A stretch of DNA of 64,000 nucleotides, from contig NZ_QJRP01000007.1 of assembly GCF_003205295.1 (NCBI RefSeq), positions 216,235 to 280,234 of the forward strand, given 5' to 3'. Of this stretch, positions 8,039-16,816 are shown piece by piece. The translations under genes were made by a program, and so were the position numbers. This stretch comes from Pseudomonas mosselii (GTDB lineage Bacteria; Pseudomonadota; Gammaproteobacteria; Pseudomonadales; Pseudomonadaceae). The notes beneath the pieces are model-generated. The model saw only the letters and a list, made by a program, of their open reading frames with translations, did no database searches and had not been told where the DNA came from. Each line of letters opens with the position of its first letter. Positions within the stretch are counted from its first letter, which is position 1.

Positions 8039-9130
8039 ATGTCCGGCAATACCTACGGCAAGCTGTTCACTGTCACCACCGCTGGCGAGAGCCATGGCCC
8101 GGCGTTGGTCGCCATTGTCGACGGCTGCCCGCCAGGCCTGGAAATCTCCCTCGCCGACCTGCAGCACGACCTCGATCGGCGCAAGCCCGGCACCAGCCGG
8201 CACACCACCCAGCGCCAGGAGCCGGATGAAGTGGAGATCCTCTCCGGCGTGTTCGAAGGGCGTACCACCGGCTGCTCGATCGGCCTGTTGATCCGCAACA
8301 CCGACCAGAAGTCCAAGGACTACTCGGCGATCAAGGACCTGTTCCGCCCGGCCCACGCCGACTACACCTACCACCACAAGTACGGCATCCGCGACTACCG
8401 CGGCGGTGGCCGCAGCTCGGCGCGCGAGACCGCCATGCGCGTAGCGGCCGGCGCCATTGCCAAGAAGTACCTGGCCACCCAGGGCATCCGCGTGCGCGGC
8501 TACATGAGCCAGCTGGGTCCGATCGAGATCCCGTTCAAGACCTGGGAGTCGGTCGAGCAGAACGCCTTCTTCAGCCCCGACCCGGACAAGGTACCGGAGC
8601 TCGAGGCCTACATGGACCAGCTGCGCCGTGACCAGGACTCGGTGGGGGCGAAGATCACCGTGGTCGCCGAAGGCGTGATGCCGGGCCTGGGCGAGCCGAT
8701 CTTCGACCGCCTCGACGCCGAGCTGGCCCACGCGCTGATGAGCATCAACGCAGTCAAGGGTGTGGAAATCGGCGCCGGCTTCGCCAGCGTCGCCCAGCGT
8801 GGCACCGAGCACCGAGACGAACTGACCCCTGAAGGCTTCCTCAGCAACAACGCCGGCGGCATCCTCGGCGGTATCTCTTCGGGCCAGCCGATCGTCGCCC
8901 ACCTGGCGCTCAAGCCGACCTCGAGCATCACCACCCCGGGCCGTTCGATCGACGTCGACGGCAATCCGGTCGAGGTGATCACCAAGGGCCGTCACGACCC
9001 GTGCGTCGGCATTCGTGCCACGCCGATCGCCGAGGCGATGATGGCCATCGCCTTGATGGATCACTTGCTGCGCCACCGGGCGCAGAATGCCGACGTGAAA
9101 GTGGGCACCCCGGTACTGGGCCAGCTCTGA
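8039..9130 (+). CDS. aroC: Chorismate synthase
   Basis: A 363-residue protein matching chorismate synthase over its whole length. It converts 5-enolpyruvylshikimate-3-phosphate to chorismate, the last step of the shikimate pathway, using reduced FMN. All three signatures are present: [18 protein letters not shown] near the N-terminus, the arginine-rich [19 protein letters not shown] in the middle, and RGRHDPC-like [20 protein letters not shown] near the end. The ATG is preceded by GGAG. A class II DAHP synthase, the first enzyme of the same pathway, lies at 45-46.6 kb in this window. The two are unlinked by operon. Confidence 0.97.
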   Translation: MSGNTYGKLFTVTTAGESHGPALVAIVDGCPPGLEISLADLQHDLDRRKPGTSRHTTQRQEPDEVEILSGVFEGRTTGCSIGLLIRNTDQKSKDYSAIKDLFRPAHADYTYHHKYGIRDYRGGGRSSARETAMRVAAGAIAKKYLATQGIRVRGYMSQLGPIEIPFKTWESVEQNAFFSPDPDKVPELEAYMDQLRRDQDSVGAKITVVAEGVMPGLGEPIFDRLDAELAHALMSINAVKGVEIGAGFASVAQRGTEHRDELTPEGFLSNNAGGILGGISSGQPIVAHLALKPTSSITTPGRSIDVDGNPVEVITKGRHDPCVGIRATPIAEAMMAIALMDHLLRHRAQNADVKVGTPVLGQL

Positions 9131-9141
9131 CTTAGCCAGGG

Positions 9142-9230
9142 TCGGCCTCTTCGCGGGTAAACCCGCTCCCACAGGGATCTCCAATGCTGCGAGATCCCTG
9201 TGGGAGCGGGTTTACCCGCGAAGAGGCCGG
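9142..9230. repeat. REP pair, family B, long perfect stem
   Basis: The two copies and the AGGGATCTC / GAGATCCCT inner arms pair without mismatch for nearly 38 bases, leaving only a short loop. It lies between aroC and the MFS gene. Confidence 0.88.
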
Positions 9231-9255
9231 TGCAGGCTCACACAAGGCCCATCCC

Positions 9256-10410
9256 ATGCCCCCGATCCCCTACTGGCGCCTCTCCAGCTTCTACCTCTTC
9301 TATTTCGCCCTGCTCGGCTCCACCGCGCCGTTCCTGGCCCTGTACTTCGACCACCTGGGCTTCTCCCCGGCACGCATCGGCGAGCTGGTGGCCATCCCCA
9401 TGCTGATGCGCTGCATCGCCCCCAACCTGTGGGGCTGGCTGGGCGACCGCAGCGGCCAGCGCCTGCTGATCGTGCGTTTCGGGGCGCTGTCGACCCTTGC
9501 GACCTTCTCGCTGATCTTCTTCGGCAAGAGCTATGCCTGGCTGGCGATGGTCATGGCCCTGCACGCGTTCTTCTGGCACGCGGTGCTTCCGCAGTTCGAG
9601 GTGATCACCCTGGCCCACCTGCATGGTCAGACCGCGCGCTACAGTCAGGTGCGGCTATGGGGCTCGATCGGCTTCATCCTCGCTGTGGTCGGCCTTGGGC
9701 GCCTGTTCGAATGGCTGAGCCTGGACATCTACCCGGTGGCGCTGGTGGCGATCATGGCCGGGATCGTTGCCGCCAGCCTCTGGGTCCCCAATGCGCAACC
9801 GGTGGAACAGGCCGAACGGCGCGGGGCGGGCGGCTTCCTCGCGCAAGTGCGGGCGCCCGGCGTATTGGCCTTCTATGTGTGCGTGGCCCTCATGCAGCTC
9901 AGCCATGGGCCGTACTACACCTTCCTGACCCTGCACCTGGAGCACCTGGGCTACAGCCGCAGCGCCATCGGCCTGCTGTGGGCGCTGGGGGTGGTGGCCG
10001 AGGTACTGGTGTTCATGGCCATGAGCCGGATCTTCGCCCGTTTTTCCGTGCGCAAGGTGCTGCTGACGAGCTTCCTGCTGGCCGCCTTGCGCTGGCTGTT
10101 GCTGGGCAACCTGGCCGATATCCCGGCGGTGCTGGTATTCGCCCAGGTGCTGCACGCGGCCACCTTCGGCTGTTTCCACGCCGCGGCCATCGCCTTCGTC
10201 CAGGTCAGTTTCGGCGCCCGTCAGCAGGGCCAGGGCCAGGCGCTGTACGCGGCGCTGTCGGGCACCGGCGGTGCGCTGGGCGCCCTGTACTCGGGCTACA
10301 GCTGGAAACTGCTGGGCCCGCACTTCACCTTTGGTATGGCCAGCGTCGCGGCGCTCGCGGCAGCCGTTATCATTGCCTTCCGACTCAAAGACAGCAGGAA
10401 CCACCCCTGA
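9256..10410 (+). CDS. MFS transporter, 3-phenylpropionate-permease-like family
   Basis: A 384-residue integral membrane protein with about 12 hydrophobic segments. The N-terminus PYWRLSSFYLFYFALLGSTAPF and the repeated GLLWALG / GSIGFIL segments fit the MFS_1-like branch that includes HcaT. The start at 9256 is preferred because an upstream in-frame ATG would place the N-terminus inside a REP element. Its stop TGA shares one base with the ATG of the next gene, so the two are translationally coupled. The transported compound is unknown. The coupled acireductone-dioxygenase-like gene may hint at a small organic acid, but that is inference. Confidence 0.85.
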   Translation: MPPIPYWRLSSFYLFYFALLGSTAPFLALYFDHLGFSPARIGELVAIPMLMRCIAPNLWGWLGDRSGQRLLIVRFGALSTLATFSLIFFGKSYAWLAMVMALHAFFWHAVLPQFEVITLAHLHGQTARYSQVRLWGSIGFILAVVGLGRLFEWLSLDIYPVALVAIMAGIVAASLWVPNAQPVEQAERRGAGGFLAQVRAPGVLAFYVCVALMQLSHGPYYTFLTLHLEHLGYSRSAIGLLWALGVVAEVLVFMAMSRIFARFSVRKVLLTSFLLAALRWLLLGNLADIPAVLVFAQVLHAATFGCFHAAAIAFVQVSFGARQQGQGQALYAALSGTGGALGALYSGYSWKLLGPHFTFGMASVAALAAAVIIAFRLKDSRNHP

Positions 10411-10946
10411 TGAGCATCCTCAGCGTATTCGACCCGTCCAGCCCGGAACTGCCGCACAAGGTGCTGACCCACCACGACGACATCGCCGCGACCCTGGCCG
10501 AGCAGGGCGTGCGCTTCGGCCGCTGGCAGTCCGGCGCGCGCCTGCGTCCGGGCAGCAGCCAGGATGAGGTGGTCGCCGCATGCCGTGGGCCGCTCGACCA
10601 GTTGATGACTGCCCATGGCAGTGTGGTGTTCGGCGTGCTCAGCCGCGATGGCGTCGACCCGAGCCAGGCCGACCTGCGCGACGAGCACGTACATGACGGC
10701 GAGGAAGTGTTCGCGTTGATCAGCGGGCGTGGCCAGGTCAGCCTGCGCCTGGGGGATGCGGTGTACGCCGTGTTGTGCGAGAAGGACGATGTGTTGCTGG
10801 TGCCCGCTGGTACACGCCGCTGGCTGGATCTGGGCGACACCCCGTTCTGCCTGGCCCTGCGCCTGTTCGCCAGCGAGCAGGCGGTGCAGCCGCGGTTCAC
10901 CGGTGATGAAACAGCCCGACAATTTGCCGGGCTCGACGAACTCTGA
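10410..10946 (+). CDS. Acireductone-dioxygenase-like cupin with an altered metal site
   Basis: A 178-residue cupin similar to acireductone dioxygenase (MtnD), which acts in the methionine salvage pathway. Metal ligands His93, His95 and Glu99 are present in DEHVHDGEEV, and the AVLCEKDD block is typical of the family. The fourth ligand is not: the canonical VPAGT-x-HW reads VPAGTRRW here, placing Arg137 where histidine belongs. The gene overlaps the MFS stop by one base, and no other mtn gene is in the window. It could be an active variant, a metal-poor paralogue, or a protein with another role. I therefore give no mtnD symbol. Confidence 0.82.
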   Translation: MSILSVFDPSSPELPHKVLTHHDDIAATLAEQGVRFGRWQSGARLRPGSSQDEVVAACRGPLDQLMTAHGSVVFGVLSRDGVDPSQADLRDEHVHDGEEVFALISGRGQVSLRLGDAVYAVLCEKDDVLLVPAGTRRWLDLGDTPFCLALRLFASEQAVQPRFTGDETARQFAGLDEL

Positions 10947-10964
10947 GAGGGTTTGGTCGCGCGA

Positions 10965-11237
10965 TCAGCGGTAGGTCGGCAGGGCAAAGCGTTGCTGGCT
11001 CTGCAGCATCGAGATCACCGGCAGCTCGCTCGGCTGCCCGGCCAGGTCGCGGCGGATTGCGCTGATCGCCCAGGACAGTTGCTCGGCGCTGTGCAGTTGC
11101 GCATAGGTCAGCACGCGCCGGGTCACCACGCCGTCGCTGGCGCGCAGGGTCAGCAGGACACCGCCGTCCGGACGCGGCTGGGTGGTGACCTGGTAGGCGG
11201 CGAAGACCGAGGCGAATTTTTCCTGGATGAGGTCCAT
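10965..11237 (-). CDS. DUF3509 family protein
   Basis: A 90-residue cytosolic protein of the pseudomonad DUF3509 family. The characteristic pattern FAAYQVTTQPRPDGGVLLTL, with RRVLTYAQL and the downstream I-R-R-D-L motif, is visible. It has no signal peptide or membrane segment. AGGAGT lies upstream of the ATG. No biochemical role is established for the family as far as I know. It is convergent with the ARD-like gene and divergent from the ankyrin gene. A palindrome-rich interval separates it from the latter. Confidence 0.82.
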   Translation of the reverse strand: MDLIQEKFASVFAAYQVTTQPRPDGGVLLTLRASDGVVTRRVLTYAQLHSAEQLSWAISAIRRDLAGQPSELPVISMLQSQQRFALPTYR

Positions 11238-11316
11238 ATCAACTCCTGACTGTTGTACTGGCAGACTTGAGTTGATGATTGCAGCGACCGTGCCAGCCTT
11301 TGTTTCAGAAAAAATC

Positions 11317-11403
11317 GTTTAAAATCAATGTTTTAAACTCGACCCTATAAGGTCGCGCATTGCAATCTGCACGCCCGTGCATTTTGCACAGTGCATTTTG
11401 CAC
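11317..11403. promoter_or_regulatory. Cluster of palindromes between divergent genes
   Basis: The interval holds the inverted repeat GTTTAAAA-6-TTTTAAAC (11317-11338) and two tandem copies of the palindrome GTGCATTTTGCAC (11377-11389 and 11391-11403), 14 bases apart. This arrangement suits binding of dimeric repressors or activators to the divergent promoters of the DUF3509 and ankyrin genes. The binding factor is unknown. Confidence 0.5.
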
Positions 11404-11505
11404 GGTCATAGCCTGGCTCTCTGCCGCCGATAGAATCTGAACCTTGGACCGCTCGCCGCTGCCTGATGGACACTGGGCCCATTGCCAGATGCCAGGAGGT
11501 TCCCG

Positions 11506-12027
11506 ATGTCCGATCACCAGCCCGCCACCATGACCGCCGAAGAAACCGCGGCCTTCGCCGAGGAGGTCTTCGAGCGCGCCCGCCGCGGCGACGCGACCAT
11601 GCTCGGTCGCCTGCTCGACGGTGGCCTGCCCGCCGACCTGCGCAACCACAAGGGCGACACCTTGCTGATGCTGGCCAGCTACCATGGCCACCACGACGCC
11701 GTGCGGGTGCTGCTGGCCCATGGCGCCGATCCGCTGATTGCCAATGACAACGGCCAGTTGCCCATGGCCGGCGCCGCCTTCAAGGGCGACCTGGCCATGA
11801 TCCGCCTGCTGCTCGAGCACGGCGTGCCGGTGGATGCCGCCGCCGCGGACGGCCGCACCGCGCTGATGCTGGCGGCGATGTTCAACCGTTTGGAGATCAT
11901 CGACTACCTGCTGGCCCAGGGCGCCGATCCGACACGGCGTGACGCGGCCGGCGCCACCGCGCTGACGGCTGCGCGCACCATGGGCGCGGTGGACGCCGCC
12001 GCACGCCTGGAGGCGAAGGCCGGCTAA
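11506..12027 (+). CDS. Ankyrin-repeat protein
   Basis: A 173-residue protein made of about four ankyrin repeats (residues 20-165), for example GDTLLMLASYHGHHDAVRVL, GADPLIANDNGQLPMAGAAF and DGRTALMLAAMFNRLEIIDYL. No signal peptide is seen, so it is probably cytosolic and mediates protein-protein contact. The ATG at 11506 follows a strong AGGAGG. In P. aeruginosa a similar protein (AnkB) is coupled to a catalase, but no catalase gene is adjacent here, so the partner is unknown. Confidence 0.88.
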   Translation: MSDHQPATMTAEETAAFAEEVFERARRGDATMLGRLLDGGLPADLRNHKGDTLLMLASYHGHHDAVRVLLAHGADPLIANDNGQLPMAGAAFKGDLAMIRLLLEHGVPVDAAAADGRTALMLAAMFNRLEIIDYLLAQGADPTRRDAAGATALTAARTMGAVDAAARLEAKAG

Positions 12028-12087
12028 CCCTTCGGGGGCGTTTGCGGCTATCCTTGGCGCCTTTCACGCCAACCCGCAGGGCCCCCC

Positions 12088-12618
12088 ATGAAAGACCAGT
12101 TGCTCGAATTCATCAGCCTCATCGGCGCCGGCTGCATGCGCGATGAGGATATCGAGCGCATCGCCGCCGAGGCCGCGCAGGCCTACGCCGACCCCGCCGC
12201 CTTCCTCGCCGCCAACCCGGACATCAACTACGACGACAGCTTCCCGTTCCCGCTGGGCGAGTGGGTGGTGGTCGGCAGTCTGCCCGATACCGTGCTGTTC
12301 CAGGCCGACAGCTACCAGGACCTGTTCCAGCAGATCAGCGACTCGTTCGACAAGAGCGTGCCGTTCACCCTCAAGCCCAAGCAACTGGCGCGTACCGAAG
12401 CGCTGACCGCGCTCAACCGCATCCAGGTGCAGATGGGCGCGCTGAACAAGGAAGCCGGTGGCTACGTGCTGCTGAACTTCAGCCAACTGCTCGATGACGA
12501 GCTGCAGGTGGTGATGGTGGGGCAGAACGACCTGGCCCGTGTGCTGGAGTTGGGCGAGGCCGTAGGCATCAAGGTGGAGCCGGCGCTGGAGGCTTTGAAG
12601 GTGGCCGTGCACGTCTGA
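12088..12618 (+). CDS. Conserved hypothetical protein
   Basis: A 176-residue soluble, acidic protein with no membrane segment or export signal. I do not recognise its family. It shows regular alternation of hydrophobic and charged residues, a proline-rich patch (DDSFPFPLGEWVVVGSLPD) near residue 55, and a C-terminal helix-rich part. It lies 60 bases after the ankyrin gene on the same strand, so the two may be co-transcribed. A family B REP pair follows immediately, marking the likely end of the transcript. Codon use resembles that of its neighbours. Confidence 0.72.
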   Translation: MKDQLLEFISLIGAGCMRDEDIERIAAEAAQAYADPAAFLAANPDINYDDSFPFPLGEWVVVGSLPDTVLFQADSYQDLFQQISDSFDKSVPFTLKPKQLARTEALTALNRIQVQMGALNKEAGGYVLLNFSQLLDDELQVVMVGQNDLARVLELGEAVGIKVEPALEALKVAVHV

Positions 12619-12626
12619 GTAATGTT

Positions 12627-12713
12627 CCGGCCTCTTCGCGGGTAAACCCGCTCCCACAGGATCTCGCAACATTGGAGATCCTGTGGGAGCGGGTTTACCC
12701 GCGAAGAGGCCGG
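12627..12713. repeat. REP pair, family B, long perfect stem
   Basis: Convergent-gene spacer. CCGGCCTCTTCGCGGG... pairs with its complement through CAGGATCTC / GAGATCCTG, giving a stem of about 39 bases and a loop of about nine. Confidence 0.9.
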
Positions 12714-12731
12714 GGCAGATTGTCGACGGCC

Positions 12732-13670
12732 TCAACCCAACGCGGTATCAAGAAACATCATCACCGCGAACCCGCCCATCAGCCCCAGCGTCGCCGCGGT
12801 CTGGTGCCCATTGCGGTGGGTTTCCGGGATCACCTCGTGGGACACCACGAAGATCATCGCCCCCGCCGCCAGGCCCATGCTGACCGGGTAGGCCAGGGCA
12901 AAGCCGGTGGAGATGCCCAGGCCGATCACCGCGCCCAACGGCTCCATCAGGCCCGAGCCGATCGCCACCATCATCGCCTTGAAGTTCGAAAGCCCCGTGG
13001 CGCGCAGGGCCAGGGCCACGGCCAGGCCTTCGGGGATATCCTGGATCGCGATGGCGCTGGTCAGCGGCAGGCCGATGTTCATGTCGCCGTTGGCGAAGCT
13101 CACGCCGATGGCCATGCCCTCGGGCAGGTTGTGCAGGGTAATGGCCAGCACGAACAGCCACACCCGGTTGACCCGCTCGGCCTGCGGGCCGCAAGGGCCG
13201 GTGCTTTCATGCTCGTGCGGGGTGAAGCGGTCAAGGCCCAGCATCAGCAGTACCCCGAGGCCCATGCCCAGGACCACGGTGAAGGCCGCCGCCGGGCCGT
13301 TGCCGGTGATTTCGCGGGCGGCATCCAGGCCCGGCAGGATCAGCGAGAACGAACTGGCGGCAAGCATCATGCCGGCGGCAAAACCGAGCATCACGTCCTG
13401 GGTGCGGGCGTTGACGTCACGCAGGACCACCGCCAGCACCGCGCCCAGGGCGGTGGCGCCGAAGCCCGACAGCCCGCCGAGCAGGGCCAGGTGCAGGTTG
13501 TCGGCGTGGTCGCCGTTGACCGCGTTCCACAGGCTCGCCAGCAGCAGCGCCGCGACGGCCAGCAGGCTCAGGGCCAGGCCGGCGCTGAGCCAGGGCGTTT
13601 CCTGGGCCTGTTGTCGCCAGGCGCTGAGCATTGAGTCGGGAGCGGCACTTTCGATGTGGGCGGGGGGCAT
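12732..13670 (-). CDS. ZIP family divalent metal transporter
   Basis: A 312-residue inner-membrane protein with eight or so hydrophobic segments. It carries the ZIP metal-path signature HNLPEGMAIG in one helix and a second glutamate-containing helix motif QDIPEGLAV. A His-rich loop (HEHESTG) between the third and fourth helices could bind metal. The GufA/ZupT branch imports Zn, and often Fe or Mn, into the cytosol. No metal-responsive operator is obvious to me upstream. The large N-terminal extension (about 40 residues before the first hydrophobic segment) is soluble. Confidence 0.9.
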   Translation of the reverse strand: MPPAHIESAAPDSMLSAWRQQAQETPWLSAGLALSLLAVAALLLASLWNAVNGDHADNLHLALLGGLSGFGATALGAVLAVVLRDVNARTQDVMLGFAAGMMLAASSFSLILPGLDAAREITGNGPAAAFTVVLGMGLGVLLMLGLDRFTPHEHESTGPCGPQAERVNRVWLFVLAITLHNLPEGMAIGVSFANGDMNIGLPLTSAIAIQDIPEGLAVALALRATGLSNFKAMMVAIGSGLMEPLGAVIGLGISTGFALAYPVSMGLAAGAMIFVVSHEVIPETHRNGHQTAATLGLMGGFAVMMFLDTALG

Positions 13671-13796
13671 GGGAACCTCGGAGCAGTGGATGAAAGCAGT
13701 CTATCCACTGACCTGTACGTTCGGCCAAGGATTCCCTTCTATCGGGGCCATAGCCAGCTATGCTCTGGGGCACACACACCGTGCGGGAGCGGCGCC

Positions 13797-13988
13797 ATGG
13801 GGTCCACCTTCAACAGCCTGGTCGGCCTGATCATCCTGGCCCTGGATATCTGGGCCATTCTCAATGTGCTCAAGAGCGGCGCGGAGGTCGGCATCAAGGT
13901 GCTGTGGATCCTGCTGATCCTGCTGCTGCCGGTGCTGGGGCTGATCATCTGGGCAATCGCCGGGCCGCGGGGCAATGTGCGGATCTGA
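13797..13988 (+). CDS. PLDc_N-domain small membrane protein
   Basis: A 63-residue protein with two hydrophobic segments (roughly 7-23 and 33-56) separated by LKSGAEVGIK. This is the PLDc_N pattern also found at the N-terminus of cardiolipin synthases, ending in a short basic tail (GPRGNVRI). The upstream in-frame region is not protein-like, so the ATG at 13797 is chosen. It probably sits in the inner membrane. It stands upstream of the LTA-synthase-like gene on the same strand, about 190 bases away. Confidence 0.75.
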   Translation: MGSTFNSLVGLIILALDIWAILNVLKSGAEVGIKVLWILLILLLPVLGLIIWAIAGPRGNVRI

Positions 13989-14174
13989 GGCCTTTCAACC
14001 CAACTGTATAACTTTGTAAGGGCAGGCTGCTCTCGACAAAATTTTCACACTCGATTTTTGAAAATCCGCGCCGCACAATGCGGCCTTGGTCCCACCTCGC
14101 GTTCGAGGGGCCGACCACCAGGCTGTCGGCGATCTCGCCTTCCCGCAAACCGCAATCCTAGGACCTCTCCATTC

Positions 14175-16250
14175 ATGGCTAACACGGACGCCTTGAAGCA
14201 ACAGGGTGTGCGAGGCTCGTTCTCGCCGACCCTGAAATCCCACCTGGCCTACACATTGCTCAGTGGCCTGGTGATCATGCTGATGCTCAGCCTGGTGCGC
14301 CTGGCGCTGCTGGTCTACAACAGCGACATGATCGGCGACACGCCGTACTCGACCGTCGCCGAAGGCTTCTTCAACGGCCTGCGCTTCGACCTGCGGGTGG
14401 TGGTGTACATCAGCATCCCGTTGCTGCTGGCGCTGCTCAGCCCGTGGCTGATGGCTCGCCGTGGCTTCTTCCGCTTCTGGCTGACCATCGCCTCGAGCCT
14501 GGTGATGTTCCTCGGCCTGATGGAGATGGACTTCTACCGCGAGTTCCACCAGCGCCTGAACGGCCTGGTGTTCCAGTACATCAAGGAAGACCCCAAGACC
14601 GTCATGAGCATGCTCTGGTACGGTTTCCCGGTGGTCCGCTACCTGCTGGCCTGGCTGGTCGGCACCTGGCTGCTGAGCCTGTTGTTCAAGGGCATCGATC
14701 GACTGACCCGGGGCAATGGCAGCGTCCGGGCCGTGGGCAGCCGTACGCTGGCGCCCTGGTACGGCCGCCTGGCGCTGTTCATGGTGGTCCTGCTGGTGGC
14801 CGTGGTCGCCGCCCGCGGCACCCTGCGCCAGGGCCCACCGATGCGCTGGGGCGATGCCTTCACCACCGACTCGAACTTCGTCAACCAGCTGGGCCTGAAC
14901 GGCACGCTGACCCTGATCGACGCCGCCAAGAGCCGCTTCGGCGAGGACCGCGCCAATATCTGGAAGCCGGTACTCGACCAGCCGCTGGCCACCCAGACCG
15001 TGCGCGAGCAACTGCTGACCGCCAACGATACCCTGGTCGATGCCGACGAGGCGCCGGTCCGCCGCGATTTCCTGCCGCCGGAGAAGAACACCCTGGCGGT
15101 CAAGAACGTAGTGGTCATCCTCATGGAAAGCTTCGCCGGTCACTCGGTGGGCGCCCTGGGCAGCCCGAACAACATCACCCCGTACTTCGACAAGCTGGCC
15201 AAGGAAGGCCTGCTGTTCGACCGCTTCTTCTCCAATGGCACCCATACCCACCAGGGCATGTTCGCCACCATGGCCTGCTTCCCCAACCTGCCGGGCTTCG
15301 AGTACCTGATGCAGACCCCGGAAGGCGGCCACAAGCTGTCCGGCCTGCCGGCGCTGCTCAGTGCCCGCGACTATGACGATGTCTACGTCTACAACGGCGA
15401 CTTCGCCTGGGACAACCAGTCCGGGTTCTTCGGCAACCAGGGCATGACAACCTTCATCGGCCGCAACGACTTCGTCGATCCGGTGTTCTCCGACCCGACC
15501 TGGGGCGTGTCCGACCAGGACATGTTCAATCGCGGCAACGAAGAGCTGGCCAGGCACGATGGCAAGAAGCCGATCTACGCGCTGCTGCAGACCCTCTCCA
15601 ACCACACGCCGTACGCCTTGCCCAAGGACCTGCCGGTGGAGAAGGTCACCGGGCAAGGGCGCCTGGACGAACACCTGACCGCCATGCGCTATTCCGACTG
15701 GGCGCTGGGCCAGTTCTTCGAGAAGGCCCGCAAGGAGCCGTACTTCAAGGACACCCTGTTTGTTATCGTCGGCGACCATGGCTTCGGCAACCACCAGCAG
15801 GTCACCGAGCTGGACCTGGGCCGCTTCAACGTGCCGTTGCTGCTGATCGCCCCGGGTATCCAGGAGAAGTTCGGCGCGGTCAATCACACCGTGGGTACCC
15901 AGGTCGACATCGTGCCGACCATCATGGGCCGTCTCGGTGGTCATGCCCGTCACCAGTGCTGGGGCCGCGACCTGCTCAACCTGCCTGAGGGCGACCAGGG
16001 CGTGGGCATGATCAAACCGTCGGGCAGCGAGCAGATCGTCGGCCTGGTGCAGGGCGACCGCATCCTCATCGAGTCCAAGGACATGACCCCGCGGATGTAC
16101 CGCTACCAGCTGGGCCGCGAGTTCAAGGCCGAACTGATCGAAAGCCCCGACCAGCCGGAAATGCTCAAGAAGCTCGAGGCCTACATCCAGACTGCGACCA
16201 AGAGCCTGCTGGACAACACCGCCGGTGTCGTCCACGGCACGCCGAAGTAA
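14175..16250 (+). CDS. LTA-synthase-family sulfatase/phosphoglycerol transferase
   Basis: A 691-residue protein. About five transmembrane helices (residues 10-215) anchor a periplasmic alkaline-phosphatase-type domain (about 300-640). Visible signatures are the metal-ligand block VVVILMESFAGHSVG, the catalytic threonine in NGTHTHQGMFAT (Thr about 356) and IVGDHGFGNH. The family contains LtaS and OpgB-like enzymes that transfer phosphoglycerol from phosphatidylglycerol. In a Gram-negative an osmoregulated periplasmic glucan or another lipid headgroup is the likelier target, but that is inference. The ATG at 14175 starts the visible membrane protein. A strong terminator follows the stop. Confidence 0.88.
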   Translation: MANTDALKQQGVRGSFSPTLKSHLAYTLLSGLVIMLMLSLVRLALLVYNSDMIGDTPYSTVAEGFFNGLRFDLRVVVYISIPLLLALLSPWLMARRGFFRFWLTIASSLVMFLGLMEMDFYREFHQRLNGLVFQYIKEDPKTVMSMLWYGFPVVRYLLAWLVGTWLLSLLFKGIDRLTRGNGSVRAVGSRTLAPWYGRLALFMVVLLVAVVAARGTLRQGPPMRWGDAFTTDSNFVNQLGLNGTLTLIDAAKSRFGEDRANIWKPVLDQPLATQTVREQLLTANDTLVDADEAPVRRDFLPPEKNTLAVKNVVVILMESFAGHSVGALGSPNNITPYFDKLAKEGLLFDRFFSNGTHTHQGMFATMACFPNLPGFEYLMQTPEGGHKLSGLPALLSARDYDDVYVYNGDFAWDNQSGFFGNQGMTTFIGRNDFVDPVFSDPTWGVSDQDMFNRGNEELARHDGKKPIYALLQTLSNHTPYALPKDLPVEKVTGQGRLDEHLTAMRYSDWALGQFFEKARKEPYFKDTLFVIVGDHGFGNHQQVTELDLGRFNVPLLLIAPGIQEKFGAVNHTVGTQVDIVPTIMGRLGGHARHQCWGRDLLNLPEGDQGVGMIKPSGSEQIVGLVQGDRILIESKDMTPRMYRYQLGREFKAELIESPDQPEMLKKLEAYIQTATKSLLDNTAGVVHGTPK

Positions 16251-16269
16251 GGCCGCCGCCTGCCTCATC

Positions 16270-16298
16270 AAGCCCGCCCTGAACCGGCGGGCTTTTTT
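16270..16298 (+). terminator. Rho-independent terminator
   Basis: AAGCCCGCC pairs with GGCGGGCTT across a seven-base loop and is followed by six T residues, just after the LTA-synthase-like gene. Confidence 0.9.
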
Positions 16299-16394
16299 CA
16301 TGCGGTTTCATGTATGCGGCTGAACATTCATCCCTGCACCATGGTCAAGTGAGTACGCCGTTCCATTCACCGTTGTGCCAGCGAGGGCTGATCG

Positions 16395-16631
16395 ATGAAA
16401 GCATGGGAAGTCAGCTTTGCAGACCAGAAAGGCGAGCCGCAGACGCTGTTGCTCAATGCCGAGCAGCGTCCCAGCGAGGAAGATGCCGCACGCGCCATCC
16501 GTTCGCGCCTGTTCCCGCTCATGGACGAACTGGACCTCAACGACTTCCAGGACCGCAGCTTTTCCCCCACGGCGCGCTGGCTCAAGGAACAGAGCGGCGT
16601 GACCATCACCACCATTCGCGAAGCGCCCTGA
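16395..16631 (+). CDS. Small hypothetical protein
   Basis: A 78-residue soluble protein, acidic on balance, of a type often annotated as hypothetical in pseudomonads. The sequence begins KAWEVSFADQKGEPQTLLL and ends with a beta-like VTITTIREA. No known motif is visible. The ATG follows CGAGGG at a short distance. It is monocistronic: a terminator lies upstream and an intergenic gap of about 185 bases follows. Confidence 0.62.
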   Translation: MKAWEVSFADQKGEPQTLLLNAEQRPSEEDAARAIRSRLFPLMDELDLNDFQDRSFSPTARWLKEQSGVTITTIREAP

Positions 16632-16816
16632 ACCGGGGATATCTGGCGTAGCGCTGTCGCAGGCGCTACGCTCAAGTCAGGCGCCGGCCTTCTCTGCGGG
16701 CCGTTGCCGTTTTCATCGCGTCTTGCAATCCGCTCGTATTGTCAGGCATTCCTTGTGTGCCAGGCAGGTGCGTTGTGCACGGAAAGTCTATCCATTGCTT
16801 TGCAGGAGGACGTTTC

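Noticed and set aside
14058..14174. Upstream in-frame extension of the LTA-synthase-like gene
   Set aside because: The 39 extra residues are Arg/Pro-rich and not membrane-like, and the visible membrane protein begins MANTDALK at 14175.
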